Part shown: positions 43,053 through 52,553 of the stretch, in pieces | How the letters are laid out: every line of letters begins with the position of its first letter | Numbering within the stretch: position 1 is the first letter of the stretch | NCBI RefSeq assembly: GCF_001748225.1 | Contig: NZ_BDFE01000017.1 | Location: forward strand, 248,001 to 312,000 | Direction: 5' to 3' | From: Desulfoplanes formicivorans | GTDB taxonomy: Bacteria > Desulfobacterota > Desulfovibrionia > Desulfovibrionales > Desulfomicrobiaceae | Length of the DNA stretch: 64,000 nt | Translations under genes and position numbers: made by a program | The notes under the pieces: model-generated | The model's input: only the letters and a program-made list of their open reading frames with translations | What the model was told of the DNA's origin: nothing | Database searches by the model: none

Positions 43053-44282
43053 TCATTGTGTCCCAAGCCATTGTTCGTACAGGGTGACAAGTCCGGATTC
43101 ATCATGGGCCCGTGCCCATGCCTGCAGACTTCTCGCCCGGGAAATCATTTTGGTTCTTTGGTGCTTATCCTTATTCTTGGCCAGGAAAGCCAAAAAGTTC
43201 TTGGCATAATCATACAAAAGATCGTCGTGGCAGCGTTGACTGCTTTTTTGAAGAAGAAAATACGCCTTTTCGGACGGACACAGGCGAACCCGCAACCAAC
43301 GCAGCTGGTTGGCGGCAGCGTGGTCTCCCTGCTGTTCCCGTAACCGTGCCAGTCGTTCATACCCGTCTTCCCAAAGGGGTTCCTTGTGGAGCAGGGCAGT
43401 CAGGGCATCACTATCCATCCCGTGTGCCTCCTTCTCAAGGGTCGATCTCCGCTCTTTGGGCAACGTCGCATAATGCATTAACCAGGAAGTGAGGTTCAGG
43501 CAAAAGCCATCGTTGCGAACAAGAACATGCAGATCAGGGTACAAATCATGGCCATGTCGGCGCGAAAGAAGCGCGGCATTGACGGTGTCACAATCGAATC
43601 GTCCCGGGGTTTGGCTTGTCAAATGAACAAAACAGCTCTCCGGTATGCATCGCAATGTTTTTCCGTGCGCCCGGAGTTCAAAGCATAAATCCAGGTCCTC
43701 AAACCCGTTTGCATACCCTTCGAAAAACGACCCGCACCGTAGAAACTCTCCACGATCAATAAAAAAAGCGGCTCCTGTAATCGCCTGAAGCTCTCTTTCC
43801 TGATAAACGACCGGATGATCCTTGGGAAAATATTCATAGAGATGTTTAACCGTTCCTCCCGGAGCAAAAGTGACCCCCAGATGCTGGACCCGTTCGGAAT
43901 CCGGATAGACCAGCAAGGGACTCACAGCACCCAGACGATCATCTTTTCCCATGGATTCCAGTAAAGGCTCGAGCCATCCCTTCTTGGCAATGGTGTCGTT
44001 ATTTAAAAAAAACAAATACTTGGCAGAGGCTTGCCGAGCTCCCTGATTGCAGGCAGGCCCGAAGTTGCGATTTTCTTCGTTTCGGATGTAGGTAAATCTT
44101 TGGCCAAAGAGATGTGTCCCCAGTTTGGGACATTGCGACATGGTAGCATCGCTGGATCCATTATCCACAACAATGATCTCGATATCGGATCGCAAAATCG
44201 TCTTCTGCAGACTGACAAGGCAATCACAGGTCAGATGCCATTGATTAAACACGGGAATAATAATGGAAACCGCATAGGACAT
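43053..44282 (-). CDS. GT2-family glycosyltransferase with C-terminal helical extension
   Basis: A 409-residue protein. The GT2 domain (about 1-250) starts VSIIIPVFNQWHLTCDCL, has IEIIVVDNGSSDAT, FFLNNDT as the DxD-like motif and GFEDLDLCFELRAHGKTLRC as the acceptor-side signature, close to rhamnosyl-type transferases. The last 150 residues are helical with TPR-like spacing. It is the last gene of a minus-strand glycosyltransferase run (47338 to 43053) and probably builds the same surface glycan. Confidence 0.88.
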   Translation of the reverse strand: MSYAVSIIIPVFNQWHLTCDCLVSLQKTILRSDIEIIVVDNGSSDATMSQCPKLGTHLFGQRFTYIRNEENRNFGPACNQGARQASAKYLFFLNNDTIAKKGWLEPLLESMGKDDRLGAVSPLLVYPDSERVQHLGVTFAPGGTVKHLYEYFPKDHPVVYQERELQAITGAAFFIDRGEFLRCGSFFEGYANGFEDLDLCFELRAHGKTLRCIPESCFVHLTSQTPGRFDCDTVNAALLSRRHGHDLYPDLHVLVRNDGFCLNLTSWLMHYATLPKERRSTLEKEAHGMDSDALTALLHKEPLWEDGYERLARLREQQGDHAAANQLRWLRVRLCPSEKAYFLLQKSSQRCHDDLLYDYAKNFLAFLAKNKDKHQRTKMISRARSLQAWARAHDESGLVTLYEQWLGTQ

Positions 44283-44305
44283 ACACTCCCCCCGATAGGT
44301 ACAAG

Positions 44306-45045
44306 TTACATGATCGTCCCGATATCGTCAGCCAACATACGCAAACGGGATTGATAGTTTTCTCCCAAACGGGGAACCAAATAATCGTGCTCAAGAACTG
44401 CGGGCCCGCTCCATCATTCCGCTTATGGTACGCGCCGTTCCATGATACCGGTGTCGGGCAACCAGCTCGTGATCCACGATCACCACCCAGCCCTTTTCTG
44501 CTGAACGAGTGGACAACCACACATCCACCCCATAGCCGACATGGTTGTCTCCCATGTCCAATCCGCCAATCTCTTGCAAACAGTCCAGGGAGATCAAAGG
44601 AGCGATGCCATCTACATAACCGATCCGCGTGAACCCTTGTCCAACGGATTGAACCATGTGAGGGTGATAGGGATTCGTGGTAAATGATGGAGAATAGACC
44701 CCCACAGGTCCACAATGTTTCTCAACATGCAACATGCGGTTCCAGACACGATGAATGAAAGGGGCAGGCGACACAAACAGGATATCATCGTTCAAAAACC
44801 ACAGGTGCGTATAACCCTTATGCACAACATGCTGAACACAATAATCAAGGCCACCGGCCCAGAACAGGTTGCACTTTATCCGCAAATCGGCCTTGGCGTA
44901 TGGCTGAGGGGCATTGTTGTCTACGACCATAATGTCCTGACCATACCCCGGGATCTGCATCAAGGAGTTGCTTGTGAAGCCTAGCGGTTATGCCTGGATC
45001 CCCGTAATGAAGGATAACAGTCGCCAATCGATACGGCTTCTTCAT
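44306..45045 (-). pseudogene. Glycosyltransferase with two single-base frameshifts
   Basis: The gene starts at ATG 45045 (KKPYRLATVILHYGDPGITA), overlapping the upstream gene by four bases. An extra base in the C/G run near 44946-44952 moves it to the frame GYGQDIMVVDNNAPQPYAKA, which contains WFLNDDILF and continues to 44391. Another extra base near 44402-44407 hides the true end AVLEHDYLVPRLGENYQSRL, which stops at 44306. Removing both bases restores a GT2-like protein of about 246 residues. Both indels are in GC homopolymer runs, so assembly error is as likely as decay. Confidence 0.7.
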
Positions 45046-46049
45046 GACCGAAGCTCCTCTATCCAGCGTTCCAGTTCATCCTGTTGACGAACCTTGTTAT
45101 AGGCCATGGCCGTCTCTCTTCCCGCATGCACTATGGCCTCAATCTGCGCATGCTTTTCCAGCACGCCAAGAACCATCTCTTCCACACCCCTGGCCAGGCC
45201 AAGCACTTCACCATCAGGATAGAACCGTCCATTGTCTTTCCAGGCAACCGGTCGCACCGCAAAGGGGGGTGCATACCGTTCCGATCCTGTCTGACGCATG
45301 TAATCCCATCCCCCCAAACCGGTAAAACCCAGAGGAATGGTGCCACAGGCCATGGCCTCAAGGGGAGGCAAGGGGCAGCCCTCGGGAAATCCCGTGACAA
45401 GAAACAAATGACAGGTGCGCAGGAGAGCAGCAACCTCGGATCTTGGTTTTCCCTGAATGCCCACCCACTGGATCTGTGCGGACACATCCGGTCGCCGTTC
45501 GCCAACAATACGCTGCACCTGGTTGACAAGGCGACTGTTCTTTCGAGGCATGTACGCGATACGAACGGACGGGGTCCGGGGCTTTCGCGCAGGGGGATGG
45601 AAAAGCGTTTCATCGATGTAGGGCCGAACAATGCAGGGACGATTTCCCAGCACCTCTTCCATAAACAGGGCCACAGGATGGGAAACAGCCAGAAACTCCA
45701 CGGGCAGGTCATGCCAGCGTACGTTTTCAGGTAATCCATCAAAGAGATAGGCCCAGTTCTGGCAATAGAGCACACTTCGGGCTTTAGTCTGGAAGCCAAG
45801 GGACAAGGCATTGACCCAGCCATCAGGTACCAGCCAGACAGCATCTGGACCAAGATGCAGATCCTTGCAAAGACACCAGACAAGTCCCCTGGCCGAAAGT
45901 TCTTTCGCCAAAGGGGCATCAGGAGGCTCCCAGAATCCGAGCAAGGTCTCGACCCCCAGATCCAGGGAGTTCCCAGCCAGCTGCAAAAGCACTTCGGTTC
46001 CCCCGCTCTTCCTGCCAAGGGGAGGATAAAAAATGCACAATCGTTTCAT
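45042..46049 (-). CDS. GT4-like glycosyltransferase
   Basis: A 335-residue GT-B glycosyltransferase from the ATG at 46049. The N-terminal PPLGRKSGGTEVLLQLAGN is the glycine loop of GT4 proteins, AYMPRKNSRLV and GFPEGCPLPPLEAMACGTIP form the C-terminal nucleotide-sugar domain with the Glu-x7-Glu-like motif. It uses a nucleotide-sugar donor of unknown type. It is flanked by other glycosyltransferase genes on the same strand and overlaps the following frameshifted gene. Confidence 0.85.
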   Translation of the reverse strand: MKRLCIFYPPLGRKSGGTEVLLQLAGNSLDLGVETLLGFWEPPDAPLAKELSARGLVWCLCKDLHLGPDAVWLVPDGWVNALSLGFQTKARSVLYCQNWAYLFDGLPENVRWHDLPVEFLAVSHPVALFMEEVLGNRPCIVRPYIDETLFHPPARKPRTPSVRIAYMPRKNSRLVNQVQRIVGERRPDVSAQIQWVGIQGKPRSEVAALLRTCHLFLVTGFPEGCPLPPLEAMACGTIPLGFTGLGGWDYMRQTGSERYAPPFAVRPVAWKDNGRFYPDGEVLGLARGVEEMVLGVLEKHAQIEAIVHAGRETAMAYNKVRQQDELERWIEELRS

Positions 46050-46180
46050 TATTATCCTGCAACCGGTTTCATGCCATTTATCGAAAACGACCATATGCCC
46101 CTGCAACGCGAGGAACAACGTCTCATAACCATATGGAAGAGTCTGACTTCCCCTTCCCGGTCATAATACGCCAACCATGA

Positions 46181-47338
46181 CTACAGGGATGCATTCACCA
46201 TCTGAATCAGCGTCTGCATCCGGTGTACATAGGTGTGCTCGGAAGCTATCCGCATTCTGGCTGCCTTGATGATATTGCGCCGTTTGCCCTCATCTTCGAG
46301 ATAGCGCTGAATCAATGGACCGATCTCATCGGTGGAGTCGAAGCAAACCACCTCTTTTCCCCTGTCAAAAAGATCATCCAGCTGTCTGCGTGCGTCAGTG
46401 AGCACAAATCCTCCGGAAGCAGGAACATCAAAAACCCGCTGGGTAACGGCCCCGGCCATCTGCATGCTGGAACAGGCAAAATTGATCGCGCTCATGCCAT
46501 AGAGCCTGAACACCTCCTCGCCGTAAGCAACAGGAGGATGGGCTTCGAAATGCTCTTCAGGAAGCAATCGTTTCCAATATCTGTCCCCCACAATCAACGG
46601 ACGAAAAGGGAGTATCTTCTCCACACAGTTGATCCGATACAGCCTGTTGGCCTGCCAGTACACCAAATGCCAAAATCCGTTTTGCCCATTGGGTGGAAGG
46701 GTCAGAGCCTGTTTGTAAATATCGGGAAAACGAGTTTGGATGAAACCGATCCCGTCTCCAGGTTGTTGATCAACCAATGCCCGTGCAACCCCGAGAGCCT
46801 GGCGCACAAGAACGCGGGGAAAAAAATGGTTCTTGTGACATACCGCTATCTTACCCGTCCAGGTATCACCGGCAAAGGAAACCTTGCGGGCATGGGTCGT
46901 GGTTACGGGCTTGAAGGTATTGGTGTCAGCGGCCAAAGGAAGCACATGGGTAACACAGGGTACCCATCGTCGCACCTTGGCCGGTCCATCCGGATCACAG
47001 GTAAAAAAAATCGTCTTGTCAGGATAGCTGGACTCGCAACCAAGACAGAACAGCTCGGGATTGTCCACAAACCAGACCACTAAAGGAATTCCAGCCGTAT
47101 TGAGAAACTCGGCCACCACCCCGTCCTTGTCCAGACCAAGCCCGTTGACCGTCAGAACCATGTGAGGCTTGTACTGTGCAATGGCCTTGAGGAGTCGGGG
47201 CAGGAACAGCTCGCAGTCGCGTCCGTCAGGCAGCCTGCCCGGCTGAAAGTTCAGAAAGGGACACTGCAGTTTTGTCAATGCACTTGGAATCTCACGGGAA
47301 AGATAATAGCCCATATTGATGAACAAAATCCTGGGCAT
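46181..47338 (-). CDS. CgeB-like glycosyltransferase
   Basis: A 385-residue protein; the ATG at 47338 follows AGGGAAGT, and a long open frame to 47605 is not used. PRILFINMGYYLSREI is the start; GIPLVVWFVDNPELF, THVLPLAADTNTFKP and KVSFAGDTWTGK fit the CgeB/DUF3880-type GT-B fold. QRVFDVPASGGFVLTDARRQ and FDSTDEIGPLIQRYLEDEGK are the typical C-terminal CgeB signature. It is the first gene of the minus-strand glycosyltransferase run. Acceptor is unknown; relatives act in spore coat, flagellin or LPS glycosylation. Confidence 0.82.
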   Translation of the reverse strand: MPRILFINMGYYLSREIPSALTKLQCPFLNFQPGRLPDGRDCELFLPRLLKAIAQYKPHMVLTVNGLGLDKDGVVAEFLNTAGIPLVVWFVDNPELFCLGCESSYPDKTIFFTCDPDGPAKVRRWVPCVTHVLPLAADTNTFKPVTTTHARKVSFAGDTWTGKIAVCHKNHFFPRVLVRQALGVARALVDQQPGDGIGFIQTRFPDIYKQALTLPPNGQNGFWHLVYWQANRLYRINCVEKILPFRPLIVGDRYWKRLLPEEHFEAHPPVAYGEEVFRLYGMSAINFACSSMQMAGAVTQRVFDVPASGGFVLTDARRQLDDLFDRGKEVVCFDSTDEIGPLIQRYLEDEGKRRNIIKAARMRIASEHTYVHRMQTLIQMVNASL

Positions 47339-47605
47339 ACTTCCCTGGCGACTGGCAACCCGCCTTCGCCCTCTTTGCACTCTGGTTTCCACTGATGTTG
47401 CGTCCGTTCCTGTTCGTGATGCCTGTACCCATCCCCAGTTGTGACCGGATTGTGTTGCAAAAGAAAACAAGCCAACATCACTCGCCCAATGGGGCCTGGG
47501 CTGCCAAAATCCTGAGTGATCCTTTGGATAAACCATTGAAATGCAATTCCCGGTCCTACGACAACAGCTCGTGGCGGTGTGCATGAACACGTTCCAGCAG
47601 CCCAA
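47339..47605. other. Intergenic region upstream of the glycosyltransferase run
   Basis: About 270 bases hold the ribosome-binding site of the CgeB-like gene and presumably its promoter. Open frames here overlap in several directions and have no support as genes. No conserved RNA was recognised. Confidence 0.5.
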
Positions 47606-47644
47606 AAAAGGCCACCTCTTCCGCTACGGAACAGGTGGCCTTTT
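47606..47644 (-). terminator. Terminator of the acyl-CoA ligase gene
   Basis: Perfect 12-bp stem (47606-47617 with 47633-47644, AAAAGGCCACCT) with a 15-base loop. Read on the minus strand it is followed by six T, 25 bases after the ligase stop. Confidence 0.85.
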
Positions 47645-47668
47645 GGCATCATAAACGATCACGACAGC

Positions 47669-49318
47669 CTATTTCATGTTTTCCAGATCCCTGGCCCTGA
47701 TATCGGCGCGCTTGATCTTGCCGCTGATGGTCTTGGGCAGGTCGGTGACGTATTCGATGACACGGGGATATTTGTAGGGAGCAGTCACTTTTTTGACGTA
47801 ATTCTGCAATTCCCTGGTCAACGTTTCAGAGGGCTCAAACCCGGGAGCAAGCACAATGGTGGCCTTGACCGCCTGGCCGCGCAAGGGATCGGGCAGCCCG
47901 GTCACAGCAGCCTCCACCACGGCATCATGGGCAACCAGAGCGCTTTCCACCTCAAAAGGTCCGATGCGATACCCCGAACTTTTGATCACATCGTCCACAC
48001 GGCCCATGAACCAGAAATACCCGTCTTCATCCATCCAGGCCTTGTCTCCGGTGCGGTAATACCCGTTGCGGGTGGCATCTGCGGTTTTCTCGGGTTCCTT
48101 GAGATAGCCATCCATGAGACCAAAGGGTTTGCCCTCTTTGATCTTCACGCAGATCTCCCCTTCCACGCCAGGAGGACAGACATTGTCTTCGCTGTCCAGA
48201 AGCACAATATCCCATCCGGGTACCGGTTTTCCAATGGACCCGGGTTTGGGTTTCATGCACGGGAACGTGGCGATCTGCAGGGAGGTCTCTGTCTGACCAT
48301 ACCCCTCGTAAATGGGCAACCCCACCAGTTCTTCCCAGGTATGAAAAACCGAATAGTTCAGCAACTCGCCTGCAGTGGTGCAATGGCGCAATGCCGAAAG
48401 GTCATAAGCGGCCAGATCCTCGCGAATCAAAAATCTGTACACCGTGGGGGGAGCGCAAAAGGAGGTCACCTTGTTTTGGGAGATGGCGGTCAAGAGATTG
48501 CTGGGGGAAAACTTCCCTCTGAAATCATAAACAAAAACAATGGCATCCGCCATCCACTGGCCATAGAATTTGCCCCAGACTGCCTTTCCCCAGCCGGTGT
48601 CGGCCACGGTCAGATGGATATCTCCGGGTTCAAGATCGTGCCAATACACCCCGGTCATCACATGCCCCAGGGGATAGGTATGGGTGTGTTCCACCATTTT
48701 CGGCGGACCTGTTGTGCCTGAAGAAAAAAAGATGAGCAGCGGATCATCACCGTCAGCGCAATCATCAGGCCGGGAAAATTGATCCGAACCCTGAGCCACA
48801 AACGGCTCATACAGCTCCCACCCAGGAGCCGCTGCATCCCCTCCCACCTGCACGTACAACCTGATTCCTGCACAATCCTTCCTGGCCGCATCAACTCTGG
48901 AGACAATGGAATCTTCCACGATCATGCATTTGACATTGGCCACATTGACCCGCTGAACAATATCATGGGTGGTCAGCAGAGAAGGAGTTGGTATGGCCAC
49001 TGCACCCAGCTTGTGCAGGGCGAGCATGGCCACCCAGAACTCCACCCGGCGGTAGAGGATGAGCATGACGGTGTCGCCCTTGCCAATGCCCTGCCCCTTG
49101 AGGCTGTTGGCCAGTCTTGAGGACTCCCTGGCAAAAAAATCAAACGTATATTCCCGACGCACGCCGTGATCATCCAGATGGATCATGGCTTTTTGTTGGG
49201 GTGATGCAGCTGCCTTGGCGTCAACCACGTCAAAGGCAAAGTTGAAATGTTCTGGAGCGATCTGTTGGTATGTCTCCATAAAGTGTTCATAGGATGTAGG
49301 CCGTACTTTGGTGATCAC
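47669..49318 (-). CDS. Acyl-CoA synthetase, AMP-forming (medium-chain/aryl type)
   Basis: A 549-residue ANL-superfamily ligase. IFFSSGTTGPPKMVEHTHTY is the P-loop, YEGYGQTET is motif A5, YRTGDKAWMDEDGYFWFMG contains the conserved Asp, RVDDVIKSSGYRIGPFEVE is the hinge, and TISGKIKRADIR holds the catalytic Lys. It activates a carboxylate with ATP to acyl-AMP and then CoA thioester. The ACSM-like features suggest a medium-chain or aromatic acid rather than acetate. The XRE-cupin gene just upstream on the same strand is probably its regulator. Confidence 0.92.
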   Translation of the reverse strand: MITKVRPTSYEHFMETYQQIAPEHFNFAFDVVDAKAAASPQQKAMIHLDDHGVRREYTFDFFARESSRLANSLKGQGIGKGDTVMLILYRRVEFWVAMLALHKLGAVAIPTPSLLTTHDIVQRVNVANVKCMIVEDSIVSRVDAARKDCAGIRLYVQVGGDAAAPGWELYEPFVAQGSDQFSRPDDCADGDDPLLIFFSSGTTGPPKMVEHTHTYPLGHVMTGVYWHDLEPGDIHLTVADTGWGKAVWGKFYGQWMADAIVFVYDFRGKFSPSNLLTAISQNKVTSFCAPPTVYRFLIREDLAAYDLSALRHCTTAGELLNYSVFHTWEELVGLPIYEGYGQTETSLQIATFPCMKPKPGSIGKPVPGWDIVLLDSEDNVCPPGVEGEICVKIKEGKPFGLMDGYLKEPEKTADATRNGYYRTGDKAWMDEDGYFWFMGRVDDVIKSSGYRIGPFEVESALVAHDAVVEAAVTGLPDPLRGQAVKATIVLAPGFEPSETLTRELQNYVKKVTAPYKYPRVIEYVTDLPKTISGKIKRADIRARDLENMK

Positions 49319-49440
49319 GCTGGATTCTCCCTGTTCTTGATAATGTTCATCTGGTTACCCATGTCATAACTACACAACATGAAAAGGGAATTCTCGTAAG
49401 ATACCAAGCCTTCAGACTCGTGGCATCAAACAAGAATTCC

Positions 49441-50001
49441 CTAGATAATCACATCGAGAAATTCCGCGTTGGCCTCACCCAGTGCGCGCAGAGCATGGGG
49501 CGTGGTGGAATCAAAATAAAAACTGTCCCCCGGTTCCATGACAAAAACCTTGTCCCCGAGATGGATCTCCAGTTTGCCCTTGAGCATGTAAATGAATTCC
49601 TGCCCCTCGTGATGGCTGTAATTGAGGCTGTTCACATCCTTGGGCGGTACCTTGATGTAGAAAGGCTCCATCTTCCTGCCCACAAACCGGTAGGCAAGAC
49701 TCTTGTAATCGTAATCCTTGCGCCGTTCCACAGACAATCCATTGCCGGCCTTGACCATGGAATAGTTGTGCAGATGGGCCTCATTCCCGGATATGAGCAC
49801 GGTCAAATCCACATGGTAGGCCTGGGCCACCCGAAACAGATAGCTCACCGGAATTTCCACCTCGCCGGACTCATATGTTTCCACCTCGTCAACCCCAACG
49901 CCCAAATCACCGGCCATGGCTTCCGTAGACAGCTCCATGGCGTCCCTCAGCCCCCGGAGGCGGGGCGCTATCTCCTTGTAAATGGGAGTCGCTTCTTCCA
50001 T
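49441..50001 (-). CDS. XRE-family regulator with C-terminal cupin domain
   Basis: A 186-residue regulator. AAGGAG lies eight bases before the ATG at 50001. Residues about 12-65 form an HTH_3 domain (LRGLRDAMELSTEAMAGDLG), and residues about 110-185 form a cupin_2 domain (YSHHEGQEFIYMLKGKLEIH, MEPGDSFYFDSTTPHALRAL) with His/Glu metal ligands. Such proteins sense a small ligand in the cupin and control neighbouring genes. The acyl-CoA ligase starts 122 bases downstream, and this pairing is common in anaerobes. Confidence 0.9.
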   Translation of the reverse strand: MEEATPIYKEIAPRLRGLRDAMELSTEAMAGDLGVGVDEVETYESGEVEIPVSYLFRVAQAYHVDLTVLISGNEAHLHNYSMVKAGNGLSVERRKDYDYKSLAYRFVGRKMEPFYIKVPPKDVNSLNYSHHEGQEFIYMLKGKLEIHLGDKVFVMEPGDSFYFDSTTPHALRALGEANAEFLDVII

Positions 50002-50268
50002 CAAACATCTCCTTGCCAGTTAGCGTATGTTCTGCGCACAAAAATGCATGGAAACACCTGGAACATGGCTGTTCCCCGGTTCCATTTCCTGCAAGGATCA
50101 GATCATTGCCCATCCGGAAAGGGAAATCAAGCCTGTTCCACAAGGTACATACTCCATCATGGTGGTCACCATGACAATGGGGTTCGGGTAAACGGAAGAA
50201 AAGGTTCGGTGAAAAACATCCTTCTTTTCCTTGACGTGGTCCTGCCACCCCGGGAGATGTTTGCCCAT

Positions 50269-50297
50269 AAAAAAGGACCGGGAAACCTTCCCGATCC
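50269..50297 (-). terminator. Terminator of the CBM48 gene
   Basis: On the minus strand a 10-bp stem (50297-50288 with 50284-50275, GGATCGGGAA with one T-G pair) and a 3-base loop are followed by six T. The rest of the 330-base gap between 50002 and 50331 shows no gene. Confidence 0.8.
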
Positions 50298-50331
50298 GGC
50301 TCATCAGTCTTGAAATGCATACAGGGGGAAC

Positions 50332-50640
50332 TCAGACAACAATGACGGAATTTTCACTGTCCCCATAGGGAGTGGCCACGAACTTGTCCGCCTCGCAGTC
50401 GTTTTCCCATTCCTTTTCGTCCACGAGATAGCGAAACTGATATTCACGACCGATTTCAAGGTTCACGCACACCTTGAAACTGCCGTTCTTCAGTCTGGTC
50501 ATGGGAGTTGCGCTGGCGTCCCAATTGTTGAAATCCCCCACCAGATTCACCTGCTTTGCATTGGGGGCCACGTCTGCAGCAACCCTGAAGGTCACTTTGC
50601 ATACCGGCTTGGTCTTGAGATATTTTTTCTGAATACTCAT
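50332..50640 (-). CDS. CBM48 glycogen-binding (isoamylase N-terminal-like) protein
   Basis: A 102-residue single-domain protein from the ATG at 50640 (GGAGATA upstream). VTFRVAADVAPNAKQVNLVG, DFNNWDASATPMTRLKNGSF and EYQFRYLVDEKEWEND are the CBM48/AMPK-beta signature for alpha-glucan binding. No catalytic domain is fused. It follows the glycogen synthase gene by 125 bases and probably targets or modulates glycogen metabolism in the cytoplasm. Confidence 0.88.
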   Translation of the reverse strand: MSIQKKYLKTKPVCKVTFRVAADVAPNAKQVNLVGDFNNWDASATPMTRLKNGSFKVCVNLEIGREYQFRYLVDEKEWENDCEADKFVATPYGDSENSVIVV

Positions 50641-50765
50641 GGGTGTATCTCCTTGGCGGAATTCAGATGATGAAAGCGTTTGCAAGGGATGCCTGCTCAA
50701 CGCCAAAAAGCAGGCTGGTTGCCATATGGACCATGATGGCCACCGCGCACATCACCCGCTGGCCA

Positions 50766-52271
50766 TCATGATTTCGAGGACCGGGCGGCTGGGGCGTGTT
50801 GCACAACGGTATCGTCAAGACCCAGCGACCTATAGAGTTGGGTATAGATCCGGGCCGATTGTTCCCAGGAAAAATCAGCCCGCATGCCATTGGCGCACAG
50901 GGCGTTCCAGGCCATCTTGTTCCGCCAAACAGCAAGGGCCTGTCGTATCCCGGCCAGAAAACTTTCGGGAGAGGATTCTGCAAAGGTGAACCCTGTTGCC
51001 CCCGGATTGGGGTGGGAAACAATGGTATCGCTCAATCCTCCCACATCGGTAGCTACAGGCGGGGTTCCGTAACGGAGGCTGTAAAGCTGGGTCAGACCAC
51101 AGGGTTCATACCGCGAAGGCATCAAGAAAATATCTGATCCAGCCTGGATCTGATGGGCGAGCTCCTCGGTATACCCCACATGGGCACACAGCCGGCCGGG
51201 ATATTTTTCAACCAGATCCAAAAGCCTGGCTTCATGGGCTGGCTTGCCTTCGCCCAGGACAACAACAGCCACCTGCTCCTTCATCAGCCTGTCCATGATA
51301 TCGAGTAGCAGATCAATGCCCTTTTGCCCCCGGAGTCGCCCGATAAATCCGAGCACCGGCCGGTTTCTCAAAGCGGGATCAATGCCCATGATCTGGATCA
51401 GCTTGTTCTTGCAGGCCTGTTTGCCAGCCATGTTTCCGGCGTCATAGGTCTGCTCGAGAAATTTGTCTCGCGAAGGATCCCACACGGTATAGTCCACCCC
51501 GTTCAGAACCCCGACCAGATCGCGTTTCCTCTGGGCAAGAACACCCTCCAGACCGCACCCGAACTTGGCCGTGACGATCTCCCGGGCATAGGTCGGACTG
51601 ACCGTGGTAATCAAATCGGCATACACAATGCCGGCCTTGAGCAGATTGAAACTGTCGTAGTATTCAACCCCATCCATGTTCCAGGCCTCGTGGGGAAGGC
51701 CGCTGTCCCAGAAAAGACGGTTGGAAAACCTGCCCTGAAAGGCCAGATTATGGATGGTCATCACTGTACGCACACGGGACCAGAAGGGATTGCCCTTGCG
51801 CCAATAATACACAAAGGCCGCAGCAAGAGCAGCATGCCAGTCATGCACATGAACGACACGAACGGGAAACTTGAGATGCTCCATGGCCGAAAGGGCTGCC
51901 CGGCAAAAAAAGATAAAACGCTCGCAATTGTCAAAGTAGTCGCCCTTGGCCGTGCAATAATAATGACGCCGATCAAAATATTCACCCCGGGAGATGAAAT
52001 AGACCGGCACGCCCTTGTAATCCGCCTCATAAATATCTGCGGTGGTCGTGGGCCAGGGATACCCCACCGGACAATCCTCGTAGACCAGACGCAGGGGATA
52101 TGAGGCCGTGGACAACCGGCCATAAAGAGGAGTCATGACGGCTGTGGGAACCCCCATGCGGTGCAGCGTCAGGGGAAGAATACCCATGACATCGGCCAAC
52201 CCCCCGGATTTGGAAAAGGGATACACCTCGGAGGCGATAAACACGAGCCGTGGCGGCTCCGTATCGAGCAT
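50766..52271 (-). CDS. glgA: Glycogen synthase (ADP-glucose type)
   Basis: A 501-residue GT5 enzyme. [16 protein letters not shown] is the Lys-x-Gly-Gly-Leu ADP-glucose motif, [11 protein letters not shown] the conserved His segment, [14 protein letters not shown] the C-terminal domain start, and [20 protein letters not shown] the catalytic Glu motif. It elongates alpha-1,4-glucan from ADP-glucose (or possibly UDP-glucose). AGGAG lies just before the start. No other glg genes are in the window except the CBM48 protein that follows. Confidence 0.95.
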   Translation of the reverse strand: MLDTEPPRLVFIASEVYPFSKSGGLADVMGILPLTLHRMGVPTAVMTPLYGRLSTASYPLRLVYEDCPVGYPWPTTTADIYEADYKGVPVYFISRGEYFDRRHYYCTAKGDYFDNCERFIFFCRAALSAMEHLKFPVRVVHVHDWHAALAAAFVYYWRKGNPFWSRVRTVMTIHNLAFQGRFSNRLFWDSGLPHEAWNMDGVEYYDSFNLLKAGIVYADLITTVSPTYAREIVTAKFGCGLEGVLAQRKRDLVGVLNGVDYTVWDPSRDKFLEQTYDAGNMAGKQACKNKLIQIMGIDPALRNRPVLGFIGRLRGQKGIDLLLDIMDRLMKEQVAVVVLGEGKPAHEARLLDLVEKYPGRLCAHVGYTEELAHQIQAGSDIFLMPSRYEPCGLTQLYSLRYGTPPVATDVGGLSDTIVSHPNPGATGFTFAESSPESFLAGIRQALAVWRNKMAWNALCANGMRADFSWEQSARIYTQLYRSLGLDDTVVQHAPAARSSKS

Positions 52272-52553
52272 GCGCGATAGCTCCTCACATTTTGTTTGAT
52301 GCCACCATGGTCGACAAACACGGGCACATCATACTTGTCAGGTCGGGAAAAATGCTCCACACACCATCCATTCGCCGGGATGAACCCCAACGGTCTGATA
52401 CGCCCTGTACCTGGGACAGATCACCCGCATGGAGACAACCGTGATGTGACATAGCCCCCATCCCGCGTGCGGGCATGATCACCAACACGGATTCCCGCTT
52501 GCAGCCAAGCCGTTGGCACAGAACATCATCAGCACAAACAGATCACAGCGACC

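Noticed and set aside
47579-48721. 380-aa plus-strand open frame opposite the acyl-CoA ligase gene
   Set aside because: It is the antisense shadow of a complete ANL ligase and overlaps its terminator.
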